From: Talpa occidentalis
Lineage: Eukaryota > Chordata > Mammalia > Eulipotyphla > Talpidae
NCBI RefSeq assembly: GCF_014898055.3
Contig: NW_023603184.1
Location: 27,630,808 to 27,694,807, forward strand
Length of the DNA: 64,000 nt
Reading direction: 5' to 3'
The number at the start of each line of letters is the position of its first letter. The stretch's first letter is position 1. This document shows, in pieces, positions 1 through 11,793 of the stretch. Below the pieces are notes generated by a model. It was not told the DNA's origin, ran no database searches, and saw only the letters and a list, made by a program, of their open reading frames with translations. The position numbers and the translations under genes are program-made.

Positions 1-99
1 ACTATCTGACACTGCACAAGTGCCTGATCCTCCCTAAACATTAGGTCCACGTTTGTAAAGCAGAGGTCACAATCATGCCTATTTTGTGGGTATATTAAT

Positions 100-565
100 T
101 TCTTACTGTGTTGTAAAAAATCACCACAGGCTAAGTAATATAAAATGGCACCAATCTGTGATTTTAGAGTTTTGTATGTCCAAAACCTGAAGTTGTTCTC
201 ACTGGGCTAAACAGCAGGTGTCAGCAGGGCTGCTTCCCTCTAGATCTAGAATAAGTCTGTCTTCTCTCCTTGTCCACTTGTAAGCTGTCCGCACTCCTTG
301 ACCCATGGACCTCTTCCTCCATCCTTATGGTCAGCAAGGATGAGTTGAGCTCTTCTCACATTGTATCACTCTGACCCACCTGTCTCTCTTTTTTCACTTA
401 TAAAGACCTTGTGTTTACACTGGGCCCACCCAGGATAATTGCCCCACTACAAGGTCAGTTGATCAACAAACTTAATTCCCTCTTAGCACACACTGGACCA
501 TATTCACATATTCTGAAAGTTGGAATGTGAACATCTTTGGGGGCCATCATTCTTCCTACCACAGA
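100..565 (-). mobile_element. Ancient MaLR-type LTR relic (MLT1/MST-like)
   Basis: Read on the + strand, this block follows the usual reverse-complement layout of mammalian MaLR-type LTRs: a 'gtaaaaaatcaccacaggct' segment, a 'ggtgtcagcagggctgc' segment, a 'cacttataaagacctt' block, 'gggcccacccaggataat', and a close at 'tttgggggccatcattct'. Divergence and indels indicate a very old copy. The family name is from memory of consensus layout, so MLT1 versus a related MaLR group is not settled. No internal retroviral sequence is attached. Confidence 0.6.
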
Positions 566-1461
566 GGGTTATTTGGAGGGTCAGGTGAGCAATACCTTTC
601 ATATCATGAGTGCACTATAATTGTTGGAAATTTTAGTATTTGGTCTCAAATCCTTAGGTGAACTCCTGGCCCTAGGCAGCAAACTGGAGTTAGATTGGTC
701 ATTTTGATTCAGGCTTCCTTTCTCTTAGACCCAACTGAGGTCTTTGAAAGATGGTCACTTCCAAGTTATAGACAACTGTGAGTCCAGCTCAGTACCTGGA
801 TTCCTAAAAGGCCAGGCTCACCACAAAGAAGCCAAAGGGTAAGCACCAAAGAAGCTCACCCTACGAGTCAAGAGATTTAACCTCTCTGCTCTTTATAAGG
901 AAAGATCTACTGCAGGCTCAAGGCCCAAACATGCCTTTGTCCTAGATCCATATTAGTGCCTCTCCTTAGAGGGCAAGAAGGAGGGCTTTTCTCCTTTCCA
1001 AGGAGGAAAATTAGAACCAACTGCAGTAGAGCATTGGCAAAGTGAAGTATGTCCCCAATGTGAAAAGGTGACTTGGTAGTAAGAATAGCAGCAGTAGCTA
1101 ACATTTATTGTGCATTTACTACATATCAGACCCTGAGATCAAAGCTTTATGGAGCTTATGCTACTTAAAGTATAAATCTGGGAGCATGATTACAGTAGTA
1201 GAATGAGCAGGATTCATACATGGATAAAATTAGTCTGCTACTAGCAAAGGGTCCTAGCTACTGCTACTAGCAAAGGGTCCTGCTACTAGCAAAAGCCATA
1301 GGTCCCTGTAGTTCCAGTATGATACTGAAAGGGAATTCAAATGCAGAAAATTGAGACCTATTCATCTCAGCTGCATTTCACTGAGTTAACAGTGTGTGCA
1401 AGAGATATGGGGCAAGGAACTTTCATGAGGAAGAAAATGTTCACTTGTCACACCACTGCCC
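566..1461. other. Single-copy non-coding stretch
   Basis: No gene or assignable repeat is seen apart from a short tandem duplication near 1235-1295. The open frames are at most 73 codons and overlap on opposite strands. Confidence 0.5.
1235..1295. repeat. Short tandem duplication, 21-bp unit
   Basis: The unit ctgctactagcaaagggtcc occurs at 1235 and again at 1261, separated by five bases. A partial third copy overlaps from 1280 (ctgctactagcaaaag). This looks like a local replication-slippage duplication. Confidence 0.8.
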
Positions 1462-2071
1462 ATGTCAATCATGCGAATATGTAATCTCCACAGCAGGTCT
1501 TTCCCCAGAGAGAAGATGACATCAATTCCATCCAACATAGCTTGGTGGAGGCACAGTGAGTGTAGGAGCCAGTATGCTGGGATCAAGGTCATTGGAGGCC
1601 CCAGCACACTGCATCATGCACCCTGTGCCTCAAGTTGTATGAGCTAAAGGGAGGTTGGCAGAGCAAACTTACATACTCATGACCACGGTGGCCATGGTGG
1701 CAACCTCTATGAGAAATAATTCAGTCCCTACTACCCTGAACCAATCACTGGTGGGTTGTACCAAAGACCTTTAAGCCCTTCATTTGCAATCTAGACCTTC
1801 TTGGCTGCCCCATAATGACTGACATCTTTGTGGTGGGTGGTGCATATGCCTGGGAGCACAAACTGGATCTGGAACACCTGTTTGAAACCATCATACAAGC
1901 CATGCTGAATGTAGTGGACAGGATGCAGTGTCAGGCTTGGGAGTCATTGTCCACATCACTAAGAAGGACAAAATCACCACAAGGACACTGATGTCCTAAC
2001 AGACTAACCTTCTGTTCCCAGGGACTACATTTTTCAAAAGAAAAACCTTTTTTGGAGGAAAAAAAAAAAAA
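1462..2071 (+). pseudogene. PSMB3P: Processed pseudogene of proteasome subunit beta-3 (PSMB3)
   Basis: From about 1625 to 2000 the + strand encodes, in several broken frames, the C-terminal half of the 20S proteasome beta-3 subunit, a non-catalytic beta-ring subunit. Recognisable pieces in the right order are LYELK (1634-1648), a degenerate match to the segment ending LLYE, a PYYxEPxxxG piece, [16 protein letters not shown], and [16 protein letters not shown] (about 1880-1922). After one frameshift, VIVHI and KDKITTRTL follow (to about 1990). Introns are absent, and an A-run at 2059-2071 follows a short 3'UTR-like tail, so this is a LINE-mediated retrocopy. The N-terminal half is poorly matched: an ATG with MSIM at 1462-1473 fits the PSMB3 start, but the next about 150 bases are rearranged or deleted. 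Multiple frameshifts and stops rule out a functional subunit. Confidence 0.85.
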
Positions 2072-2189
2072 CCTTGGTGGAACTTGAGAATTAGCCCTGG
2101 TTTTAATGTTGGCTCTACCAGGTAAACATTGGTGATTTAGTGAATTTTCATTTCTCTGTGTTTTTGGACCTCTCATCTATAAGAGGATG

Positions 2190-2410
2190 ATGATGGTAAT
2201 AACAGCAAACACTTATACATGTATTTGCCAAATGCCCGGCCTGTCCAATGAACATTGGGTGTGTTAACTCTAATTCCTACCCTCTCAGGTATAGATCATC
2301 ATTTTCCTATTTTACAGGTAGGAAACTAAGGCACATTAAGTTGATAATAAGCCAGCTCCATGGGGTCACAGAATCCACTGTCACAGAGCTGGGACTTACA
2401 GAGACTGGCT
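2190..2410 (-). mobile_element. MIR SINE relic
   Basis: The + strand reads as reverse-complement MIR: 'attttacaggtaggaaact' core, then 'ggtcacagaatcc' and 'agagctgggactta' at the tRNA-like end. Old tRNA-derived mammalian SINE, heavily mutated. Confidence 0.65.
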
Positions 2411-5248
2411 CCAGCCTCGGGGTACAGATACTGCACCCCTGTACTGCCTCACAACATGGTTTACCTCCTAGGGCTATGAAGAATTAAATAAGCTATCTAT
2501 GTGATGTGTATGCATAATGTGCATATATAACAAGGGCTGTTGTAATAAATATTAAACTTCTGAATGAGCTAACAAATTGATGGGGGCTCAGCACAATCCA
2601 GGGACCCACAGGGAGAGACACTGTTGGCATCCAGAGTGACAAAGGTACATCACTCTGGGGACCATCTCTGTGGGACCATCTCTGACTCACCTGTCAGGGG
2701 TAGTTCTGCCCAAAGGTCATTACCAGCAGATGCTGCCAAGAAGCCTTTGTGATGCCTTTGACTTGTAGGCTTTCCACATCATGTTTTGTGGGGGGTTGGT
2801 TCTCCCCAAGCAAACTAAGATAGCTCAACATGGACTGCTGGAGGGTCTGTCTGGTGTGTCCAACTTTGGATAAGGCAACCAGGCAGCAGGATCACACTAG
2901 TGCAGCCACGTTCACCACCAGAAAGCTCAGTCCCTAAAGCTCTGGCAGATAACAGGGCATGGGTGGCATAAGGGTTGAGTAGGGCTCCACAGAGGCAAGG
3001 AAGAGCACAGAGGCCAAATCTGGGGGCTCAGTAAGTGTCCAGAGAGATGATCATCTCTGGTCCATCCTACTTGTCTTCTTGGCCCACATGGGGCCGTTAT
3101 CACAAGGCAGGTCAGAATCAGGCCCTTGATGCCAGGTGACTTGCCATCAGATGTTCGGGCCATACAAGGGTGCCTTACCTCTCTATCACCCCAGGAACTG
3201 TGCAATAGCTACTCAGCTTGAAGATATATCCTAGGACAATCTAGAGTCAGGTGGCAAAAGACACTATCATCCAAGAGTCATGAGCAGTGACATTTAAAGG
3301 CATGAGCACCATCCGGGCCTCCTCTCTAGCTCAGAGCACCAATCTTTTCACCAAATGCAAAAAACAATTAGTCCTGCCAGATGGGGGAATATATCGAAAA
3401 CCCTCTCCCAGGGCATAACCAATTAAGCCTGGGTTTCTAAAAGCCAATTGATTCGCTCAAAGGAGTAAACTGCAGGCTGCAGGGGCTCTTCCTGCTGAGC
3501 CATTTCTTGACGTTTCCCAAAGCAGATCTAAAGCCTCCCCACAGACTTGGTTTTCATATAGCTATGTGCAGAGTCCGCTAATAATCTCTGTGCTTCAAAG
3601 CACCAGCCAGGCATTTTTGGATGCATATTCATTTAACCATTCATCACAAGTTCACTTTACCCTTTTACCCTGGAATCTGGGCCCTGGGAAGGCTGACAGC
3701 AGAGTGCTGGGGCAGCAGATTGCATGGACTGAGTCATTTTGGTTGGCACAGTCTATACCACAGTCACAAAAGCAAGCATGGAAGGGGACTTAGGAGAAAT
3801 TCGCTTCCTTCCACAAACAAAACACTCTCACTTGATATCCACAGCCTCGCTGAACCCAAAGAATAAAGCCTACCTGCTATAGACGATTCAATCGATGGAA
3901 TTGGTAATGAAAAGCTCATCTCTCATAAAAGAAAAGAGTACCTATGATCCATTTAGCATTGACTCAAAATTTGATTTTCAAATTCTAAAATGAATAATGT
4001 GTGATGAATTTTATTGGCTCAAACAGAATTAATGAGCTAATGGAAAAAAAAAATAAAGCCCTTTAGGACAGAAGAAAATCACTCCAAATTGTATCCTGGT
4101 GTCAGGCAAAGACCAAGCATTTTACCCAATATGTTTGCACTGATGTCCTGCTAGTTCAGTGCCTGGCAGCAGGTGTGCAGAAATGAGTGGACAATAGGTG
4201 CTGCCTTCCAGGCCACTTTCCTGCTTATCTCCCAAAGTCTCACAAGGGGCATCCTTGATACCTGGCAGCTACTGGTTTAGAACCAACAACTACCACACCA
4301 CAGATGCCAAGAACACTAGGACACAGGGAAGAACTGGTTCAAGCCAGCAACAGACAAAAGCACCTGGCTAGGAACAAGTCTGTGTTCTAGAAAGCCAAGG
4401 TCAACCACGTCACCCCAGCTTCTCAATCTCTTTGGCCTCAACAGAGCAGTTTTACCTAACTGGATGGAGTTTTTTATTTGGTTTCTCTTCACAGCCTAAT
4501 GCCAGAGATTCCATGAGTTGCCCTAGACAGTGTGTTTCCCCCAATCTGTACTGTCACAGACCACCTTGTCCAAGAATGATGACTGAGACTCAAGGGGCTG
4601 TACCCAAGGCTGCCACACCCAAGATGACTGAAACCATCTCTGTGCCCTGCAAAGCTCAGCACAAACTCACCATCTTTCCCCCCCCAACAGGATCCAGGTG
4701 TCTGGGAGGCACCTTGCAGGATTAGCTGGATGCAGAGTCATGCCTCAAAATTTGTAGGTTTCCATTCTTCCTGCCAACATCTGTCACACACTCATTTCTA
4801 CACAGCCAGACATTTTCCTGCAGAGGATCAGGGTAGATTCAACAGTTGTTCCCCTACTATTCTGTCAGTCCTGACACTCCTCATCTTGGGAGATTCTCTT
4901 TTGCCAAGTCAGAGAAATGAATCCAGTTCTTGGAGCCACTATGCACAGCCAGTCTAAGATTAATGTTCTCGTTGGAAAGAAAGCATTTTAATCTTACAAT
5001 CCCAACATGATCACCTGGGAGTGTCACAAATCAGATGCCCGATTCCACCAAAGGAAAATGCAATAACATCGAGTTATAAGCCAATCATGCACTCTGTGCT
5101 TTGAGCAGATGAATGTAGAAACCCCACCATGGATCTTCAAGAGCACCTTGGTTGTGCCAAGAGAAGGCGGAGGATGAGGAGTGTTTTAATAAACTCTGAA
5201 ATTACATCCTAAATAAAAAATCCAATCCAGCTCAAGAGACATGAATAA
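2411..5248. other. Long single-copy stretch, no gene seen
   Basis: About 2.8 kb with no recognisable exon or assignable repeat. Open frames reach 97 codons (4432-4725, +) but match no family I know and have no supporting context. Homopolymers include an A-run near 4046-4054 and a C-run near 4680-4686. Confidence 0.5.
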
Positions 5249-5548
5249 GAAAGTATTAGAAATCAGGGCCTCCCTGGTGGTGCAGGTGGTCGAGCGCTGC
5301 ACTGTCAAGCTGTCTGCAGCCTCTGCAGCACGGGTTCGATCCCAGCCGGTGAGAATCCCACATGGCGCAGACCTCTCCTGTCTCGCCCACTGCTCCCCTC
5401 AGCAGTGTATTTCAGTCAGTCTGCCTGTTCTGTTCCCTACTCTTTCTCCAGTGAATCCTCTCACCCTTCTGCACATCTGACCTGTACCCCAGTTCTTGTA
5501 TAAAAATAAATAAATCTTAAAAAAAAAAGGAAAGTATTAGAAATCAGG
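5249..5548 (+). mobile_element. tRNA-derived SINE, copy 1 (subfamily A)
   Basis: Full-length SINE flanked by a perfect 19-bp target-site duplication, gaaagtattagaaatcagg, at 5249-5267 and 5530-5548. The head starts with a CCTCCCTGGTGG segment and carries a Pol III B box (GGTTCGATCCC, about 5334-5344), resembling a tRNA-Glu-derived promoter. The body has the family block ctcagcagtgtatttcagtc and ends in an A-rich (aaataaat)-type tail. The linker after the B box is short, and the pre-tail reads 'catctgacctgtaccccag', shared with copy 4. The exact duplication indicates a fairly recent insertion. Confidence 0.92.
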
Positions 5549-6394
5549 TCAGCAATTTTGTTAGCGATTTGAAGTTCAGAGCTGAGGACTTGAACTTAGG
5601 GTTTGGAGGCTTAGATTTCCAATTTGATTCCTAAAGTCCATCCAACAAAATAAGATGAAGAGCAGCATTTTCCAAAGCGTGGACAGGAATGGTAGGTTAA
5701 ACAAAAGGAAACACAGCTCTTTACTGAAGTCCTTCATTGACTATGCTAATGATGACTGCAATCTCCAACAGGGGATTTGGTATGCAAACTTCCCCCAAGT
5801 GAATTTAACAGATGAAGAGGGATGCCTGGTGGGACTAGAGACCCACAGGCCACACATCAGGAGCCAAAGAACCTGCAAAAGCAGGGTTGTCAGTCCTCCA
5901 GAGGAAACCAAACGAGCTCCACTCTTAAGCAGCCATACCCATGTCTGCATTAGGAGCAAAGGCACATGCTCGGAATCGAAGGTAAAGCATAGTCAAGATA
6001 GAGTCAAATGTAACAGTCTCCATCAAAGTGGGCACATGTAGAAAACCAGAAACCAAGTTGAGGTTCCCAGGTACAAAGGACTAGTCTGGAAAGCACTGAC
6101 ACAAAGATTAGAAAACTGTCAAGACCTACCAGGCATGAACTTTAAAGTCCTCGTGAATCCCTGCTTTGGACAATCATGGTTATACAAGAATTAGGAGTAG
6201 AGCTTCCTAGAGGCTCTTCATACTGAAACTTCTACTAGGAATGCGTAGGGGTGGTATCATAACAGGCTGTTACCAAGAAGTAGGCATGTGCTTCTTTAAA
6301 GTCCATCTTTCCTCATGCTTTTCTAAGACCCCCAACTTGACTCTAAACCAGCTACTTTGATAAGTGTGTCAAATCCTTTTTTTTTTCATTACAT
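5549..6394. other. Single-copy stretch with one unassigned 128-codon open frame
   Basis: A frame at 5655-6041 (+) is open for 128 codons. Its product is polar, with no signal peptide, membrane span or recognised motif, and no splice or promoter context supports it. I regard it as a chance frame. No repeat family is clear here. Confidence 0.4.
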
Positions 6395-6515
6395 CTTCAC
6401 CATCCTAAGCAGTATGTACTATCAGTATTTTTGTTTCACAGCTGAAGCTCAGAAAGGGTAACTAGCTTATCTAAGGGCACACAGAAAGAAATAAGAGCTG
6501 GGAAGTCAATATTGA
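6395..6515 (-). mobile_element. MIR SINE relic
   Basis: Reverse-complement MIR core: 'tttcacagctgaagctcag', then 'ggtaactagctta' and 'aagggcacacag'. About 120 bp remain. Confidence 0.6.
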
Positions 6516-7224
6516 TGAATGAATAAATAAATATGGAGAAAGGATCTTTGCAAACACTTTTGCACATGCTTTAGAATATAGACAGAACTTTTCCACATAC
6601 TTTAGAATTTTGATGGTCTGCTGGCCTTGTTTGATTACCAGAAAGTCATCTTTTGCTTAGAAAATGGCAGTCTCTCCCCTATCTTTTACTCATCACCAAG
6701 AGGCCTGTGATCTCCCCATTCATTAGCAACACCAGATGGCACAACACTTTCACCTATACTTCATTGGGCCACTTAATATTTAATCATGTTATTACAATAA
6801 CAAGTTCAACCAGCATAAAAAGGACCAGAAACAAAAGCAGCTCCCTGAGCCTTGGTAAGCAGTCACCCCAACATAGGAATATTAGGGGCCCCTTATGAGC
6901 AAGACATGACCAGTAGGCCATGGCCTTAGTTGGCGGGTTCTACAGAGGACAAGCACGAAGACAACCAGCAGATTTGTGAGTTGATTAAGTAGAGAAGGAT
7001 GAAGAGAAATTCTATTGTAGTAGTAACACTGGTTAATAGCTATAGTTGTAGTCAAAGAAGATTAAATGGAAATATGCCAAAATGTTTTCTCTGGTAGATT
7101 GCTATATTCCTCTTAACAATTTCCCATATCTTCCAAATTTTTGACAACATCATAAATAATATCTCACAAAAACAGGGAGTAAACTGTGCTCTTGACTGAG
7201 TCAAAAGATACTGCTGAGAGTTAC
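6516..7224. other. Single-copy AT-rich stretch
   Basis: No gene or repeat family is recognisable. The longest frame is 81 codons (6653-6898, +) and resembles nothing known. Confidence 0.5.
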
Positions 7225-7345
7225 CTTTTCTAGAGCTCCTGCTCTATGCCTGCACCTACCATATGTTATCTCTTATCCTCATAGTCATTCAGCAAGGTAG
7301 GTGGGTACCCAGCTTTAGGACAGTATAATTAAGTGACCCAGATGT
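7225..7345 (-). mobile_element. Probable MIR relic, degenerate
   Basis: 'tatgttatctcttatcctcatag', 'gcaaggtaggtgggtaccca' and 'ttaagtgacccagatg' follow the order of a reverse-complement MIR, with the central core largely lost. Confidence 0.45.
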
Positions 7346-9030
7346 AGGCTACCCCAGTACTACATCCCCTACAACTCGCCCATAAAGCCACCAAATGCAA
7401 TCAGCTACCCGTGATCTGGCAGGGGGTCAAGTCCATGAGCCATCAGCATCTCTAAACCCTTACTTATGTCACTGCCCTGACTTGCATTTTGCAAATTAAC
7501 CAGAACTAAAGTCTTTCCTCATCAGTTCTGGCCTCCTCCACTGCCCTGTCACCCCAGGCTGCATCCCTGCCTCACCTGTGGGCTCCCCATTCTGGGACAG
7601 ATGGGGCCTCACCAGCATTGCCCTCCTGAGGTTATGACCACCTCCCCTTCTTTGTAGGCAGGGTGACCTGTCCTTCCTGGACTGGGACTTCCTTCTTGCT
7701 GTGTGTCTGCCGCCTGCATTCCCCTCTGCCTGCCCTTAGCCTACCTGGCTTCGCACTGTTCTAACCCAGACCTCTAGGAAGCACCCACCACACAGCCTAT
7801 GCCATGTTCACCTAGGGCTCCTGCAGCCATGCCTTGGCTCCTGGTGATCAAAACTCTGGTCTGACCAGAGACCTGACTGTGACACCCCAACCTCTGCTGC
7901 CCCAATTTACTACAGAAAAAAAAAAAAAACCCAACATGAAATAGTCCCGACAACATGAAACTGCTGAGGTGGCAGGCTCACAGGTAGTGGGTAATGTGCA
8001 TGCAGAGCGGCCGCGTAACACCAGGTAGCAGCAGCATCCTGGGGGCAGCTTCAGACAGATGGAGCCTTGCAGAGACAGCAGCAGTTTGCCCCTAACCCAA
8101 AAACAACATGGCTCCAATTAGCAAGGAGATTAAAACCCAGACCTAAAGAGACAGACACAGAAAAGGATCAAGAGGATGGGAAGAAAAGGCCAAAAAAGTC
8201 CAGCATTGTTGAAACACAAAACCTTCACCACTTTGTTCTCATCTCATTCTCTTCTATAAAAGATCTAATTGGCAACTGCATGTGGGACCTCAGTGCAGTC
8301 ATAAGGAATCTAGATCATCACAAGAAGAAAAGTCACAGTGCAGTGCCTCTAAGAAGGACCCCCGCCCATTTCCACTCCCAGAGACAAAAGAATCCCACCA
8401 TCAAATCCGGGCCACCACTTGTCCCAGACTAGATAGCAATCTGTGGGGTCCCCAGCCCCCTTGTTCTCGGGGATACTGTCTTAGTACTCAGAGTTCCTGC
8501 TTGTCAGCTAGGTGCAGTGTCATGCAGGGGGTCTCTCACCAAGGGCAAAAGTCTCTCACCAAGGGTATGAGGAGCATACCCAGAAACCAGTATCAGCAGG
8601 CAGATATTAGAACAGAGATGATATGCTTTGACTGGCGGGAATAATGGAGCCCCCCGGGCAATAGCCCCTGGTCACTCCATGCTAGCTTGCAACCCCAAAT
8701 CATCACCCACGGATGTACACTCCCTAAGTACTTGCCCCACCGTTAGACTCCATGCTAATAAACAGGAGACTGCCTGTGGATGGGGTGGCACGTTACTTCC
8801 AGGGTAGCCCCCCTAGGCTTCTCATTGTTCCACATGGACTTCAGGTAATCCTTCCCTTATCCTGCGCCACTTCCAACACTGTCATCCTGAGAGGCAACAG
8901 CAGCCCATATGCAGAAGGTAGAAGTCAGAATCCATTTACTCAATTATCCAACAAACATGAGCCACACGGCCTGGTGTGCACAGCACCCTCGTGATCTGAT
9001 AGAAGAAAATGCAGGGTTATTATTTCCCAA
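7346..9030. other. Single-copy stretch, no gene seen
   Basis: Pyrimidine-rich sequence at 7480-7780 is followed by mixed sequence. Frames of 121 and 120 codons (8067-8432 and 8282-8644, both +) overlap each other and match no family. A 15-bp direct duplication lies at 8531-8565. Confidence 0.45.
8531..8565. repeat. Direct repeat, gtctctcaccaaggg x2
   Basis: Two identical 15-bp copies (8531-8545 and 8551-8565) are separated by five bases. Probably slippage. Confidence 0.85.
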
Positions 9031-9600
9031 GCCCTCTATCTATTTAGACATTGATGGGAATGAATAAGCAATGGCGGGATGGGGCTGCTTCAATTCACAA
9101 CATCTTGGATCTGACCAGTGACATTTTAAATAGTGAAAATACCTACTTGATAAAGTGGTTAATGCTAATATCATTCTATTATTCACTCACTCTTTATTAA
9201 AGCGTCAGAGATGATTCATGAAGTTTCTGAAGCACAAGATTTTTTTTTAGATGTTACCCTTTCATGAACAAACTATTCCAAGATACAATCTGCCTATATT
9301 ATTATATAATAATGTGTTTTCCATAGAGACGGCCCAAAGTGAAGCCACTTAATTCTCATTCCTAAATTCAGTAAGTCCTATTTATACCTCGCCTGAGTAA
9401 ATGAGAGAACACAGAGTGATGCACTTTAATCACCAGAGGCCTGGGACAATGAGGGCAACTACTATCAATATTCGCCATTATACTTTCCAAGATGCCAGGG
9501 GGAGGAACTGATGAAGGTTTGCTTTACGTTTCTGAATTCTGAACTCCAAGTTGCTAAGACGTTTGTCTTTTTTTCCACTTACTGATTCACTAGTCTAGAA
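9031..9600. other. Non-repetitive block, possible conserved non-coding element
   Basis: AT-balanced sequence with no repeat signature. It contains homeodomain-like ATTA/TAAT cores and a 'ctatttata' MEF2-like string near 9378. Its texture (no CpG decay, no transposon landmarks) is like vertebrate conserved non-coding DNA. This is an impression only; there is no direct evidence of function. Confidence 0.2.
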
Positions 9601-10259
9601 GGTTAGAAGCAAAGGTAGCCCACGAAGGTGAGGTCTTGCTCCCTTTCCTACCACCTTTGCTCTCCCCCTTTGTTCCTTGCCAGGTCTTCTGTAGGGGCCT
9701 CCAACCAAAAGGTTCTCAGTCAGAAGGAGCCAAGAGGGAGGCGTTTCCATGTTGCCAAAGGCCAGCCTGGTCCAGAGCAGAAAGTCTGCAAGAACGCACC
9801 CAGTTCCAAGCACACAGCTGTCTGAGGATTAAGAGCCCTCCCCTGAGCTCTGCTCAGCCCCTCATAAAGCCAAGCTGAGACTGCATATATAAGATGGATC
9901 TCCAAGGCGAGATGAGACTTGCAGGATTTATGTGCTCCTGGGGCCCTTTGCAAAGAAGCTTAAAACAACAGTACATGACTCCCCTTGCCTTGTGTGAACC
10001 ATCGGAAGAGGCTCCAAAAGCGAGGGTAAAAGGTGCCTGTGTTTTTCTGGGGTGTTCCTGGGCCATCCCACTGGGCAAATGAGCAGGCAGGGGCATGTGT
10101 GAGAGGCCTGAGTCTCTGAGGACTCCCTCATCCCCCCAACTTCCATCCTCTTCACCCCTGGGGTGAGGATTGCTCTGGAGCAGATCCAGGGGACCTCTGA
10201 TACACTCTACTGGCTTCTGTGTAAAGGAAATCAGGTAGAAAGAGCCAGGAAGGGAACAA
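9601..10259. other. Single-copy stretch, no gene seen
   Basis: Several overlapping frames on both strands, up to 139 codons at 9854-10273 (-), share no recognisable domain. Their mutual overlap suggests GC-driven chance frames. Confidence 0.45.
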
Positions 10260-10560
10260 GGAAGGAGAGTCATTTATAAGAACAGCCTGAGCAGAGAAAC
10301 CAGATGTGGGCTGGTGTCAGCAGCAGGGATGGTCTGCTGCATAATTGGCCCATTGCGGTTCTGTTTATGTGTCTATTTTTAAGGTTAATCTTTTGTTTGT
10401 TTGATCAAGGCCTCCCTCCTCGATCGCTTTCTGTTAGCACAGGAACAGGATGCTTGGTATAAAATGCAAACATCTTCATTTGGCAGACACAGAGTTTGCT
10501 AAATTATCCTTCCAGCTGCAGATAAGTTGTGACATTTATAATAAGTTGCCAGTCATGGGA
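10260..10560. other. Non-repetitive block, possible conserved regulatory element
   Basis: The sequence has no transposon landmarks and contains clustered short motifs: 'cataattggcccattg' (CCAAT/homeodomain-like), 'gtttgtttgatcaa' (forkhead-like), 'cctcgatcgc' and 'ctaaattatcc' (homeodomain-like). This fits an enhancer-like conserved element but is not proof. Confidence 0.25.
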
Positions 10561-10929
10561 CGCTCAGCGTATCCTCAAAGAAATTCACTGCTGAATTTCT
10601 CACCAGCCTCAGTTTGTAATTGTCTCTGAAGGAAGCACGCTTTCTAGCCCAAGAAGGAAAACACTGTAGATGAAAGAACAGTCCTTCACCCTTGGAACAT
10701 TGGTCTAACCCATATGCATCCCATTGGCCTTGACTCTGGCCCCTATTAAAGGTCTTGTCAGGCAAATGTGAGGTCCCCACACATGGACAGTCGCACTCCT
10801 GTCCTTAGGGCAGAAGCAGCATTATTTTCTTCCCAACATTCACCCCCCCACCCCAAGAAATAGACAGATTCTAGACCTGCAGAATGCCAGACCCTCAAAA
10901 TATTGGAGGAAGTGCACTAAAGGAAAAAT
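10561..10929. other. Single-copy stretch
   Basis: Nothing recognisable. A frame of 75 codons (10553-10780, -) has no family resemblance. Confidence 0.45.
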
Positions 10930-11120
10930 AATGAGACTTTGCAGGAACAAAATTTCAAATGCCAGTTTCATCCCATCTATTAGTTGAATGGCCTTGGATA
11001 AGTAGTTCCACCTGTCTGAGCCTCAATTTTCTTAAGGTTGTTGGGCTACTTGAGTACCTAGAGATGACACATGTGAAGGACCTGGCACACTAGTTTCTTG
11101 ATAAAGAATAGCTATTGTTA
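10930..11120 (+). mobile_element. MIR SINE relic, left part (split by an L1)
   Basis: Forward MIR core: 'ttgaatggccttggataag', 'gtctgagcctcaattttctt', then 'gaaggacctggcacactag' and an 'aaagaatagctattgtta' 3' end. It is interrupted at 11120 by the L1 fragment and resumes after 11538. Confidence 0.7.
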
Positions 11121-11538
11121 GCTAAGCTTTGGAAACAGCCCAAATGCCCAAAAATAGATGACTGGATCAAGAAGATGTGGTACATATATACCATGGAATA
11201 TTACTCAGCATTCAAAAAAGATAAACACATGCAATTTGCAGCAACATGGATGGCGTTGGAAGGGATCATGCTCAGCGAAATAAGCCAAAAAGAAAAAGAA
11301 AAATACCGATGGTCTCACTCATAGCAGGAATCTGGAAAACTTAAATAAGGGACCAGGAAAATGAATATAAGAAAGTGAAAATCAAAATCAACAAAAAACT
11401 ATGAACCAGAGACACTTTTTGGGGGGTGGGGGGCAGGAGGGGAGGGATTGGGGTCAGAATGGGGCGTTTGCAATTGTATGGGGGAATATAAAAATTAAAT
11501 TTATTATTTAAAAAAAAAAAAAAGAATAGCTATTGTTA
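11103..11538 (+). mobile_element. 5'-truncated LINE-1 (3' end only) with 18-bp TSD
   Basis: The insertion (11121-11520) is flanked by a perfect duplication, aaagaatagctattgtta, at 11103-11120 and 11521-11538. It encodes the last about 65 residues of ORF2 ([24 protein letters not shown], then [13 protein letters not shown]), followed by a G-rich 3'UTR (about 11419-11466) and an A-run tail. It lacks the reverse transcriptase and is a dead insert. The exact duplication and high similarity to the 18-21 kb element indicate a recent insertion. Confidence 0.93.
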
Positions 11539-11793
11539 TCATTGTTCTCAACGCTAATCCTACTGGTTGGCCAAACCCTGCAGCGATACTACTGGCTGCA
11601 GGCATTCGTGCCTTCATTTCACAAAGATGTGATGTCGGCCTCCTCGAGCCACCCCCAATCCAGGCACTGAAGGTTCAGCATCCAGTAAAATAAAGTTTCT
11701 GCCCCCTTCTCCCCCACAAAAGCTGATTTCATCTGTTGTTGATTTGGACAGTTAGAAATGATTTCTAATTTTAAGTTAAAACTATTGCGATGC

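Noticed and set aside
5268..5345. Possible tRNA gene (A and B box)
   Set aside because: It is the tRNA-derived head of a SINE with a tail and target duplication; no intact cloverleaf.
9854..10273. 139-codon minus-strand frame
   Set aside because: Overlaps several frames on both strands and has no family resemblance.
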